Positions 17,565 through 25,675 of a DNA stretch of 49,252 nt are shown here, in pieces. Under the pieces are notes generated by a model. That model made no database searches. It was not told the origin of the DNA and worked only from the letters and a program-made list of their open reading frames with translations. The position numbers and the translations under genes are program-made. Numbering within the stretch: the stretch's first letter is position 1; the number at the start of each line of letters is the position of its first letter. The stretch comes from Angustibacter sp. Root456 (GTDB lineage Bacteria; Actinomycetota; Actinomycetes; Actinomycetales; Angustibacteraceae). Where the stretch lies: positions 82,571 through 131,822 of the forward strand of contig NZ_LMER01000020.1 of NCBI RefSeq assembly GCF_001426435.1. Reading direction: 5' to 3'.

Positions 17565-17761
17565 GTGAGGGTGGTGGGGTGGGCGTCGGGCTGGGAGCGC
17601 CTCACGGCGCGTGGCCGCTCGTAGCGGCTTCATGTGGGACCCGGGGCTACCGCAGCCCGACGCCCGGGTGACCCCGAAGGGACACCACGAGTGTGCACAA
17701 CGGTGGGGCCCTCGCGCATGTTCCCCGGCGTGTCCGATCGTGTCGATCTCGTCGTGCGCGC

Positions 17762-18394
17762 TCACGTCAGGTCGCTGACCCGCCACGCGCGGGCGGCACC
17801 GTCGAGGTCGTCGGCGGTCTGCTGCAGCGACGCGGCCCGGCGCGTCACCTGGGCGGCCAGGCCCTCGTCGTCGACGTCGTCGGCGCGCACGGCTCGCCCG
17901 GACGCCACGACGCGGCAGAAGGCCGCCGCCCGCTCGAGCGCGACGTCGAGCTCACCGCGGTAGACGCCCGTGAGCACCGCGTCGACGAGGGTACGCACCT
18001 CGTCGGGGCCGGGCGGGTGGGCGACCCCGGCGACGACGTCCGACACCTCGGCGAGCCGACAGCCCGCGCGGTAGTCGCGCGCCGCGGCGTCGGCGTCGCG
18101 GCGCACCCACTCGCGCACGACGTACAGCCGCCAGAGGGCGCCGGGCAGCGAGCGCGCCGGGCGGTCGGCCCACAGGTCGGCGATGGTGTCGAGGCCGTGG
18201 TCGTCGACGAGGCGGACGAGCCGGGCGGTGAGGTCAGGGTCGTCCGAGCGACGCCCGGCGTCGACGATGGCCGCAGCGGTCGCGTGGGCGGCCTCGGCGA
18301 GCGCCTGCGGGTCGGTGCCGGAGGCGAACGTGTCGAGCGCGGCCGGCCCGAACAGCGCCGGCCGACGCGGGCGGCTGTCGTCCGATCGACTCAC
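17762..18394 (-). CDS. Unrecognised 210-residue soluble protein
   Basis: I do not recognise the family. The product is rich in Ala, Asp and Arg, predicted mostly helical, with no signal peptide or membrane segment. A notable stretch is RSLPGALWRLYVVREWVRRD, followed by CRLAEVSDVVAGVAHPPGPD and LLD-like helices up to the end. Its GTG start has no ribosome binding site, but GAGAAT lies six bases upstream, as in the leaderless pattern seen elsewhere here. It diverges from the acyl-CoA synthetase with only 51 bases between the starts, so the two may share regulation. Confidence 0.75.
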   Translation of the reverse strand: MSRSDDSRPRRPALFGPAALDTFASGTDPQALAEAAHATAAAIVDAGRRSDDPDLTARLVRLVDDHGLDTIADLWADRPARSLPGALWRLYVVREWVRRDADAAARDYRAGCRLAEVSDVVAGVAHPPGPDEVRTLVDAVLTGVYRGELDVALERAAAFCRVVASGRAVRADDVDDEGLAAQVTRRAASLQQTADDLDGAARAWRVSDLT

Positions 18395-18432
18395 CGCGGC
18401 ATTCTCGCACCCCGCCTCACGGGCGCGAGCCG

Positions 18433-18438
18433 TACGCT
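18433..18438 (+). promoter_or_regulatory. Putative -10 box (TACGCT) of leaderless acyl-CoA synthetase gene
   Basis: TACGCT ends seven bases before the GTG start at 18446, with no Shine-Dalgarno sequence between. Confidence 0.5.
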
Positions 18439-18445
18439 GTGCGCC

Positions 18446-20248
18446 GTGACCGACACCAGTGCCGCTCGCCCCACCCCTGCCACGCCCGCCCACCTCGTCG
18501 AGGTGCTGCACGCCTCCGCCCAGCGCGACCCGCAGCGCCCGCTGTTCGGTCGCCGCGAGGGCGGTGGCTGGGTCGACGTGTCCGCGGCGCAGTTCCGCGC
18601 CGAGGTCGACGCCGTCGCCAAGGGCTTCGTCGCGGCCGGCGTCGGCGTCGGCGACCGGGTCGGCATCATGTCGAAGACGCGCTACGAGTGGACGCTGTGC
18701 GACTTCGCGCTGTGGTCGCTCGCCGCGATCCCGGTGCCCATCTACGAGACCTCGAGCGTCGACCAGGTCGAGTGGATCCTGGCCGACTCGCAGGCGGTCG
18801 GCTGCGTCGTCGAGACCAAGGCGCACGCGTGGCGGCTCGGTGTGGTGCGCGATCGCGTGCCGTCGGTGAAGCACCTGTGGCAGATCGAGGACGCCAAGGG
18901 GCCGGGGGCGATCGAGCAGCTGAAGCAGGCGGGGGCCGACGTGCCCGACGACGAGCTCGCCCGCCGCCAGGCCGCGCTCGCGCCGAACGTCATCGCCACG
19001 CTGATCTACACCTCCGGCACCACGGGGCGGCCCAAGGGCTGCATGCTCACGCACGGCAACTTCGTGGCCGAGTGCTCGAGCGCGCTGCGCACGCTGCCCG
19101 AGCTGTTCGAGGGCGACGCCTCGACGCTGCTGTTCCTGCCGCTCGCGCACGTGTTCGGTCGGATGATCCAGGTGGCGATGGTCATGAAGGGCGCGAAGCT
19201 CTCGCACAGCGACCCCGCGCGCCTGGTGAAGGACCTCGCGGTCGTCCAGCCGACGTTCGTGCTCTCGGTGCCGCAGGTGTTCGAGAAGATCTACGAGACG
19301 GCGCGCCGCAAGGCCACAGCCGACGGCAAGGGCGCCATCTTCGAGAAGGCGGCCCAGACGGCGGTCGACTACAGCCGCGCGCTCGACCAGGGCCGGCCGG
19401 GGCCGCTGCTGTCGTTGCGCCACGCGATCTTCGACCGGCTGGTCTACACCAAGCTGCGCGCGGCGTTCGGCGGCCGCGCCGAGCTCGCGATCTCCGGTGG
19501 TGCGCCCCTCGGCGAGCGGCTCGCGCACTTCTTCCGCGGCATCGGCGTCACGGTGCTCGAGGGCTACGGGCTCACCGAGACCACGGCCGCGGCGGCGGTC
19601 AACACCGTGACCGAGCAGCGCATCGGCACGGTGGGCCGCGCCCTCGACGGGTTCGAGATCCGCATCGGCGCCCAGGGCGAGGTGCTGCTGCGTGGCGGCC
19701 ACGTGTTCGGCGGCTACTGGGACGCAGCGGAGGCGACTTCGGCCGTTCTGGACGCCGAGGGCTGGCTGCACACCGGAGACCTCGGAACCCTCGACGCCGA
19801 CGGCTTCCTCACCATCACGGGGCGGCTGAAGGAGATCATCGTCACCGCCGGTGGCAAGAACGTCGCGCCGGCCCAGCTCGAGGACGTCATCCGGGCCCAC
19901 CCGATCGTCGCGCAGGCGATGGTGGTCGGCGACCAGCGCAGCTTCGTCGCGGCGCTGGTGACCCTCGACCAGGAGTCGCTCGACCAGTGGCTTCGCGACC
20001 AGGGGCGCGAAGCGCGGCCGGCCGCCGAGCTGACGCACGACGACCAGGTGCGCGCTGCGGTGCAGACCGCCGTCGACGCAGCCAACGCCACCGTGTCGAG
20101 CGCCGAGCAGATCCGCCGGTTCGCGATCCTGCCGGTCGCCTGGACCGAGGACTCCGGTCACCTCACGCCCACGATGAAGCTGAAGCGGGGCAAGGTGCTC
20201 GAGGACTTCGGGCGCGAGGTCGAGTCGCTCTACGCCGCGCGGGTCTGA
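18446..20248 (+). CDS. Long-chain acyl-CoA synthetase (AMP-dependent, FadD15-like)
   Basis: The enzyme activates long-chain fatty acids to acyl-CoA through an acyl-adenylate. The 600-residue product matches the usual length of the FadD15 type. Motifs are the AMP-binding YTSGTTGRPKGCMLTHGN, the central GYGLTETTAAAAVN, and the C-terminal LHTGDLG and GRLKEIIVTAGGKNVAP, which includes the catalytic lysine region. The GTG start is preceded by a -10-like TACGCT at leaderless spacing. The next gene follows after 13 bases. Its membrane-lipid role is known from the family; the chain-length preference cannot be read. Confidence 0.95.
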   Translation: MTDTSAARPTPATPAHLVEVLHASAQRDPQRPLFGRREGGGWVDVSAAQFRAEVDAVAKGFVAAGVGVGDRVGIMSKTRYEWTLCDFALWSLAAIPVPIYETSSVDQVEWILADSQAVGCVVETKAHAWRLGVVRDRVPSVKHLWQIEDAKGPGAIEQLKQAGADVPDDELARRQAALAPNVIATLIYTSGTTGRPKGCMLTHGNFVAECSSALRTLPELFEGDASTLLFLPLAHVFGRMIQVAMVMKGAKLSHSDPARLVKDLAVVQPTFVLSVPQVFEKIYETARRKATADGKGAIFEKAAQTAVDYSRALDQGRPGPLLSLRHAIFDRLVYTKLRAAFGGRAELAISGGAPLGERLAHFFRGIGVTVLEGYGLTETTAAAAVNTVTEQRIGTVGRALDGFEIRIGAQGEVLLRGGHVFGGYWDAAEATSAVLDAEGWLHTGDLGTLDADGFLTITGRLKEIIVTAGGKNVAPAQLEDVIRAHPIVAQAMVVGDQRSFVAALVTLDQESLDQWLRDQGREARPAAELTHDDQVRAAVQTAVDAANATVSSAEQIRRFAILPVAWTEDSGHLTPTMKLKRGKVLEDFGREVESLYAARV

Positions 20249-20261
20249 CGGCCGACCTGCC

Positions 20262-20525
20262 ATGGTGCGTGTGCTGCCCTTCATCGTCGAGCTGGTGCTC
20301 GTCGTGTACTGCCTCATCGACCTGTGGCAGGCCGACCGCGAGCGGGTGCGTTTGCTGCCCAAGCCGGTGTGGGTGCTGCTCATCCTCGTGATCCCGCTGA
20401 TCGGTGGCGTCGCCTGGCTGCTCGCCGGGCGCCCCGAGGCCATGGGGCGCGACGGGGCGGGCCGTCGTGGCCCGCAGCCGCCGCGCGGCCCGGACGACGA
20501 TCCCGACTTCCTGCGCGGCCTGTGA
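20262..20525 (+). CDS. Small PLDc_N-domain membrane protein
   Basis: An 87-residue protein with two membrane helices (about 5-20 and 36-55) and the PLD nuclease N-terminal signature: YCLIDLWQADRERVRLLPKP followed by LIPLIGGVAWLLAGRP-type residues. The C-terminal tail is charged and Pro/Asp-rich. Proteins with this domain alone are common in actinobacteria and have no established function. It sits 13 bases after the acyl-CoA synthetase and nine before the MFS gene, so the three are probably co-transcribed. Confidence 0.88.
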   Translation: MVRVLPFIVELVLVVYCLIDLWQADRERVRLLPKPVWVLLILVIPLIGGVAWLLAGRPEAMGRDGAGRRGPQPPRGPDDDPDFLRGL

Positions 20526-20534
20526 CGTCGGCGG

Positions 20535-21812
20535 GTGAGTAGCGAGCCAGGCACCGGCACGGCCGCGGGTGGCCGGTGGCGACGTCTCGTCGTCGACACG
20601 GCGCCGTTGCGCCACCGGCACTTCCGGCGCCTCTGGCTGTCGACCGTCGTCACGACGGTCGGCGCCCAGCTCACGGCCGTGGCGGTGCCCAAGCAGATCT
20701 ACGACGACACCGGGTCGTCGTCGTACGTCGGCCTGAGCGGCGCGGTGGCCCTGGTGCCGCTCGCGTTCTTCGCCCTGTGGGGTGGCAGCATCGCCGACGC
20801 CGTCGACCGCCGCCGGATGCTGCTGCTCACGAACAGCGGCATCGCGCTGACGTCGCTGGCGCTGTTCGTCCAGTCCGCCATGGGCAACCGGCAGGTCTGG
20901 GTGGTGCTGGTGCTGCTCGCGGTGCAGCAGGCGTTCTTCGGCCTCAACAGCCCGGCGCGCGGCGCCACGGTGCCGCGTCTGGTGCCTGCGGAGGAGCTGC
21001 CGGCCGCGAACGCCCTCAGCTCGACGGTGTTCGGCCTCGGCGCGGTGATGGGTCCCCTGCTGGCCGGCGCGCTGATCCCGGTGATCGGGCTGCCCCGGCT
21101 CTACCTCATCGACAGCGTGCTGCTGCTCGCCGCGCTCTACGCGGTGTTCCGCCTGCCGCCGCTGCCCGCGTCGTCGGACGACGGCGTCCGGCGCGCCAGC
21201 GGTGTGCGGTCCGTGGTGGAGGGCCTGCGGTACATCTCGCTGCACCAGGTGCTGCTGGTGTCGTTCCTCGCCGACGTCATCGCGATGGTGCTCGGCATGC
21301 CGCGGGCGCTGTTCCCCGAGCTGGCGCAGAACGCGTTCCCCGGCGACCGTCCCGGCCTCGCGCTCGGCGTGCTGTTCGCCGCGATCCCGGCGGGGTCGTT
21401 CGTCGCAGGCCTGCTGTCGGGCACGTTCACCCGGCTGCGGCGTCAAGGCGCCGCGGTCACCGTCGCCGTGGCCGCGTGGGGGCTGGCGATGGTGGGCTTC
21501 GGGCTCAGCCGCTCGCTGTGGCTGGCCGCGCTCATGCTCGCCATCGGCGGTGCCGCCGACCTGGTGAGCATGGTGTTTCGCAGCGCGATGCTGCAGACCG
21601 TCGCGACCGACGCCATGCGCGGACGCATGCAAGGCGTGTACTTCATCGTCGTCGCAGGCGGTCCGCGGTTGGCCGACCTGCTGCACGGCACCATGGGCGA
21701 CGTCATCGGCGCTCGAGCCGCGGTGGTCTGGGGCGGCGCGCTCGTCGTCGTGGGCATCGTGGTGGTCGCCGCGACCTTCCGTGACTTCTGGCACTACCGG
21801 CTGCGCTACTGA
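20535..21812 (+). CDS. MFS transporter (EntS-like exporter)
   Basis: A 425-residue major facilitator of the EntS/enterobactin-exporter-like group. It has about twelve membrane segments. Family features are LRHRHFRRLWLSTVVTTVGAQ at the start of TM1, SIADAVDRRRMLLLTNSG between TM2 and TM3 (the motif A equivalent), and NSPARGATVPRLVPAEELPA. The GTG start lies nine bases after the preceding stop; the ribosome binding site is weak (GGCGGG). The substrate is unknown and there is no siderophore gene nearby to suggest one. Confidence 0.88.
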   Translation: MSSEPGTGTAAGGRWRRLVVDTAPLRHRHFRRLWLSTVVTTVGAQLTAVAVPKQIYDDTGSSSYVGLSGAVALVPLAFFALWGGSIADAVDRRRMLLLTNSGIALTSLALFVQSAMGNRQVWVVLVLLAVQQAFFGLNSPARGATVPRLVPAEELPAANALSSTVFGLGAVMGPLLAGALIPVIGLPRLYLIDSVLLLAALYAVFRLPPLPASSDDGVRRASGVRSVVEGLRYISLHQVLLVSFLADVIAMVLGMPRALFPELAQNAFPGDRPGLALGVLFAAIPAGSFVAGLLSGTFTRLRRQGAAVTVAVAAWGLAMVGFGLSRSLWLAALMLAIGGAADLVSMVFRSAMLQTVATDAMRGRMQGVYFIVVAGGPRLADLLHGTMGDVIGARAAVVWGGALVVVGIVVVAATFRDFWHYRLRY

Positions 21813-22032
21813 CCTGCCGGATCCGCGCGTGAGGTCCGAAACCCGTGCTGCACAACGTATCGGGCGATTTGTCGAGGTACCCAGCGGTTCGCCGAGCACC
21901 CTGCGGAGCCGGGCGGTCGCGGTGCGTCGAAAGTCCGCCGGAGGCTCTTCCCAGCCCGCTCCGGCGGTGCCAGTCTCCCACCACTGCCGCCGTCGTGACG
22001 GCAGCCAGGGACTCGGGGAACAAGGGGCACCC

Positions 22033-23145
22033 ATGAGACGTCGCATCTTCGCCAGCGCAGTCACCGCCGCCGCCGCGGCCACCGCACTCGTCGTCACCAC
22101 ACCGGTCACCGCATCCGCCCACGACGAGCGGCATCACGACCACGAGCACGCACCGCGCGCCACGGTCATCAGCGACGGAGTCGTCGCACCGTTCCAGCTC
22201 GCTCTGTCGCGCCACCACGTCTACGTCGCCGACGGAGGCACGTCGCAGGTCTCACGCATCGGGCGCGACGGTGGGCTGACCACCGTCGCCAGCGGGCCGC
22301 AGCCCGGCGAGGTGGCCGGCGTCGCCTTCGACGCCTCGGGCCGCTCGATGGCCTACACGTCCACCGACTACAGCGACGGCTCCACGCACCTGGTCGTGAA
22401 GACCGGCGACAAGCAGATGGTCGTCAACCTGTCGCAGTTCGAGCAGGAGTACAACCCTGACGCCGACGTCAGCTACGGCATCGACGACCCGAGCGACTGC
22501 GTGAAGCAGGCGTTCGAGCCGCTCGGGGGCGCCACCATGAAGGGCGGGGTCGACTCCCACCCGTACGCGGTCGCGAGTCTCGGCCACGGCGCGTGGGTCG
22601 TCGCGGACGCCGGAGGCAACGACCTGCTGAAGGTCGATGCCAAGGGGCACGTCTCGCTCATCGCGGTGCTGCCGCGCCAGCCCACCGTGATCACCGCGCA
22701 GATCGCGGCCGGTCTCGGGCTGCCCGACTGCGTCGCCGGCGTGACGTACAACTTCGAGCCGGTGCCCACGGACGTCGAGGTCGGGCCGCACGGCCAGCTG
22801 TACGTGTCGCTGCTCCCCGGCGGCCCGGAGGACCCGTCACTGGGTGCCCGGGGCAGCGTCTACCGCGTCTGGCCGCGCAGCGGGCACAGCACCAAGGTGG
22901 CCGGCGGCTTCCTCGGCGCGACCAACCTCGCGCTCGGTCCCGACCACACCATCTACGTGGCCGAGCTGTTCGCCGGACGCATCTCGATGGTGCGAGACGG
23001 CCACGTGAGGCCGTACCTCGACCTGCCGGGTGCGCTCGCCGTCGAGTGGGGCCACGGTCACCTGTACGCCTCCACCATGGCGCCCATGGACGACCAGGGC
23101 ACCCCGACCGGTCACGGCTCGGTGGTGCGCATCGACCGGCGGTGA
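22033..23145 (+). CDS. Secreted ScyD/ScyE family beta-propeller-like protein
   Basis: A 370-residue exported protein. Residues 1-32 form a signal peptide ending near ASAHD, then a His-rich stretch (HDERHHDHEHAP). The rest matches the ScyD/ScyE family: repeated blades such as VAPFQLALSRHHVYVADGG, PTDVEVGPHGQLYVSLLPGG and GATNLALGPDHTIYVAELFAG, an NHL-like propeller pattern. The family name comes from cyanobacterial scytonemin clusters; the role in actinobacteria is unknown. ATG 22033 is preceded by AAGGGG. The 220-base upstream gap holds only a short GCCGTC/GACGGC hairpin just before the ribosome binding site. Confidence 0.85.
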   Translation: MRRRIFASAVTAAAAATALVVTTPVTASAHDERHHDHEHAPRATVISDGVVAPFQLALSRHHVYVADGGTSQVSRIGRDGGLTTVASGPQPGEVAGVAFDASGRSMAYTSTDYSDGSTHLVVKTGDKQMVVNLSQFEQEYNPDADVSYGIDDPSDCVKQAFEPLGGATMKGGVDSHPYAVASLGHGAWVVADAGGNDLLKVDAKGHVSLIAVLPRQPTVITAQIAAGLGLPDCVAGVTYNFEPVPTDVEVGPHGQLYVSLLPGGPEDPSLGARGSVYRVWPRSGHSTKVAGGFLGATNLALGPDHTIYVAELFAGRISMVRDGHVRPYLDLPGALAVEWGHGHLYASTMAPMDDQGTPTGHGSVVRIDRR

Positions 23146-23157
23146 CCACCTGCGCCT

Positions 23158-23235
23158 GAGTCGGGGCGGACGCGTGTGATGGCGGGAGGCTCGCACCCTC
23201 CGTACTGTGCTGATCATGCGCGTCCGCCCCGACTC
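23158..23235. repeat. 17-base perfect inverted repeat spanning the FUSC gene start
   Basis: Arms 23158-23174 and 23219-23235 are perfect complements with a 44-base spacer. The spacer holds a possible SD (GGGAGG) that can pair with CCTCC, the -10-like TACTGT and the start codon. The right arm covers codons 2-7 of the FUSC gene. It begins 13 bases after the ScyD-like stop, so it could also be that gene's terminator. Confidence 0.8.
23203..23208 (+). promoter_or_regulatory. Putative -10 box (TACTGT) of leaderless FUSC gene
   Basis: TACTGT ends seven bases before ATG 23216. The same spacing is seen at several other genes here, and it favours ATG 23216 over the overlapping GTG at 23207. Confidence 0.4.
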
Positions 23236-24613
23236 GCTGCACGCCCTCCGGCGCCGGGCCCGCCCGATCGTCATGCGGACGTCGCGGCTCACCGTCGCCG
23301 CGGTGCTGTCGTACCTCGTGGCGCGGGCGGTGTTCGACACACCCCAGCCGCTGACCGGCCCGCTGACCGCCCTGCTGGTGGTGCAGGCCACGCTGTTCTC
23401 CACGCTCACCACGGGCGTACGGCGCGTGCTGAGCGTCGTGGCGGGGGTGCTGGTGGCCGTCGTGCTGTCGAGCGTCGTCGGGCTCACCTGGTGGAGCCTC
23501 GGCGGTGCCATCGCGGCGGCCATCGTGATCGGGCAGCTGCTGCGGCTCGGTGACCACCTGCTCGAGGTGCCGATCAGCGCGATGCTCGTGCTGAGCGTCA
23601 CGTCCGCCGAGACCGCCGGCTTCTCGCGCATCGCCGAGACGCTGGTGGGTGCGGGGGTGGGGGTGCTGGTGAACGTCGTCCTGCCGCCGAACCTGCGCAC
23701 TCGCACCGCGGCCGACAGCGTCGAGCGAGTCGCTGAACGGGCGGCGGACCTGCTCGACCGCGTGGCCGACGAGCTCCCCGAGGGCGTCACGGCCGAGCAG
23801 GCCCGCGGGTGGCTCAGCGACTTTCGTGGCCTCAACCGCTACGTCGAGGAGGCCGACCGCGCGCTGCAGGCCGCCGGCGACAGCCGTCGCCTCAACCCCC
23901 GGGCCGTCGGCACGGTCGACACGATGCCGGTGCTGCGCAGCGGCCTCGACGCGCTCGAGCACAGCACCGTCTCGCTGCGCGCGCTGTTCCGGTCGATCGC
24001 CGACGGCCTGCCCGAGCAGCAGTCCGCCACGGACGACGCAGCGACCCAGCACGACCCGCAGCACGACCCGCAGCACGACCCGCACCACGAGGGGCCGAGC
24101 GGTTACGACGCACCACTTCGGGCGGCTTTCGCGGTGCTGCTGTCGGACCTCGCCGAGGCGGTACGGGCCTTCGGCCGGCTGGTGTGCGCCGAGGCCGACG
24201 CCATCGAGACCAACCCCACGCTCAGCGTCGCCGCAGACGCCGACGGCGCGGGCAGCACCGGCGAGGCGCCGCTGCGCACTGCGCTCGAGGCGCTGCGCGA
24301 GACCCGCGCCCGCGTCACCGAGCTGCTGCTGGTCGACGCCGCGAGCGACCCGTCGCTGTGGCAGCTGCGCGGATCGCTGCTGGCCGCCGTCGAGCGCGTG
24401 CTGGTCGAGCTGGACGTCGAGGAGCGGGCGCGCCGTCGCCGCCAGCAGCTGCGCGAGGCCGAGCAACGCCGCTCGCACCGGGTGGCCGCCGTGCGCGCTC
24501 GGGCCGCCGCGAGCCGGCGTCGGGCGGTCGAGCGACGCCACAGCGCGAGCCTGGAACGGCACCAGCCGCCGCATCGGCTACCGCCGCGAGGCTCAACCGG
24601 CGGGCCACCCTGA
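23216..24613 (+). CDS. FUSC family membrane protein (aromatic-acid-exporter-like)
   Basis: A 465-residue protein. Residues about 25-150 hold around five membrane segments with the FUSC/ArAE pattern, including RTSRLTVAAVLSYLVARAVF and GPLTALLVVQATLFSTLTTG. The cytoplasmic part is helical. It contains a short tandem repeat HDPQHDPQHDPHH (about residues 278-290) and ends with a long Arg-rich helix. Family members are linked to export of small organic acids or to lysine export, but nothing here fixes a substrate. ATG 23216 was chosen over GTG 23207 because of the -10-like spacing. It is followed after 12 bases by the GGDEF gene. Confidence 0.85.
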   Translation: MRVRPDSLHALRRRARPIVMRTSRLTVAAVLSYLVARAVFDTPQPLTGPLTALLVVQATLFSTLTTGVRRVLSVVAGVLVAVVLSSVVGLTWWSLGGAIAAAIVIGQLLRLGDHLLEVPISAMLVLSVTSAETAGFSRIAETLVGAGVGVLVNVVLPPNLRTRTAADSVERVAERAADLLDRVADELPEGVTAEQARGWLSDFRGLNRYVEEADRALQAAGDSRRLNPRAVGTVDTMPVLRSGLDALEHSTVSLRALFRSIADGLPEQQSATDDAATQHDPQHDPQHDPHHEGPSGYDAPLRAAFAVLLSDLAEAVRAFGRLVCAEADAIETNPTLSVAADADGAGSTGEAPLRTALEALRETRARVTELLLVDAASDPSLWQLRGSLLAAVERVLVELDVEERARRRRQQLREAEQRRSHRVAAVRARAAASRRRAVERRHSASLERHQPPHRLPPRGSTGGPP

Positions 24614-24625
24614 CGATACGAAGGT

Positions 24626-25675
24626 GTGACCGCTGCCGCTCTCGACACCGACGACTCGCTCGGTGGTGTCGTGGTGCGCTCGCTGCGGCCCGTGGCGCTG
24701 ACCCTGGCGACGCTCTACGCCGTGTACGGCATGGCGTTCCTGTTCTCGGCTGACGGTGCGCACGACCTCACGAACGCCGCCGACTGCCTGGTCTCGAGCG
24801 GCATGCTCGCGGCGCTCGCGTGGGGTGCGCCGCGCTGGCGGTGGTCGAGCCGGCGTCCGCACGCGACGGGGGCCCTGGCGTGCTCGGTGGTCATCTACAA
24901 CACGGTGGGGTTGCTGGCGCAGACCGGCGAGGCTCGGCAGACCACGAACGTCATGCTCGTCGTCGTGGGCGTGGGCGTGCTCATGCTGTCGTGGCCGTGG
25001 GCCCTGCTGCTGGAGGCAGCCGCCCTGGCGGGGTGGGTGGCCGTCGCCGTCTCGCAGGCGACGCCGGGCACGAACGAGGAGTGGGTGCACTTCGCCTTCG
25101 CGTTGCTGTCGGCCACCGCGCTGAGCAACCTCGTGCTGTTCGTGCGGCGCCGGCAGCTGCTGCAGCTGGCCAGCGCACGGGCCGAGCTGCGTGACCTCGC
25201 GCTGGTCGATCCCCTGACCCACCTGCACAACCGCCGCGGGCTGCTCCACCTCGGCGAGAACGCCGTGCTCACCGCCGACCGCGCCGGGCGCGCGGTCACG
25301 GTGGTCTTCGTCGACGTCGACGGGATGAAGCAGGTCAACGACCAGCTGGGGCACGCCGCCGGGGACCTCGCCCTGCAGCAGACCGCCCAGGCGCTGCGCC
25401 TCAGCGTCCGGGAGTCCGACGTGTGCGCGCGCCTCGGCGGCGACGAGTTCTGCGTCCTGATGCCCGACGCGCTGCCCGACGTCCGCGTGCTGGCCGACCG
25501 CTTGCGCGCGACCCTCGACGACGTCGCGGGGCGGCCGATCTTCGGCGTGTCCGTCGGCGCGGCGCGCCGCGACCCGGGCTCCGGGGTGTCACTCGAGGAG
25601 CTCATCGAGCGCGCGGACGCCGCGATGTACGTCGACAAGCAGGGCAAGGCGCAGCGGCTGCTGGCTCAGCGCTGA
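24626..25675 (+). CDS. Membrane-bound diguanylate cyclase (GGDEF)
   Basis: This enzyme makes cyclic di-GMP from two GTP. The 349-residue protein has about six N-terminal membrane segments (residues 20-180) and a cytoplasmic GGDEF domain. The signature is intact in CARLGGDEFCVLMPDALP, with the upstream VDPLTHLHNRRG and FVDVDGMKQVNDQLGHAAGD segments. No EAL domain is fused. An RxxD inhibitory site is not evident at its usual place before GGDEF. The GTG start has AAGG upstream. Its last ten bases overlap the end of the convergent oxidoreductase gene. The input signal is unknown. Confidence 0.94.
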   Translation: MTAAALDTDDSLGGVVVRSLRPVALTLATLYAVYGMAFLFSADGAHDLTNAADCLVSSGMLAALAWGAPRWRWSSRRPHATGALACSVVIYNTVGLLAQTGEARQTTNVMLVVVGVGVLMLSWPWALLLEAAALAGWVAVAVSQATPGTNEEWVHFAFALLSATALSNLVLFVRRRQLLQLASARAELRDLALVDPLTHLHNRRGLLHLGENAVLTADRAGRAVTVVFVDVDGMKQVNDQLGHAAGDLALQQTAQALRLSVRESDVCARLGGDEFCVLMPDALPDVRVLADRLRATLDDVAGRPIFGVSVGAARRDPGSGVSLEELIERADAAMYVDKQGKAQRLLAQR

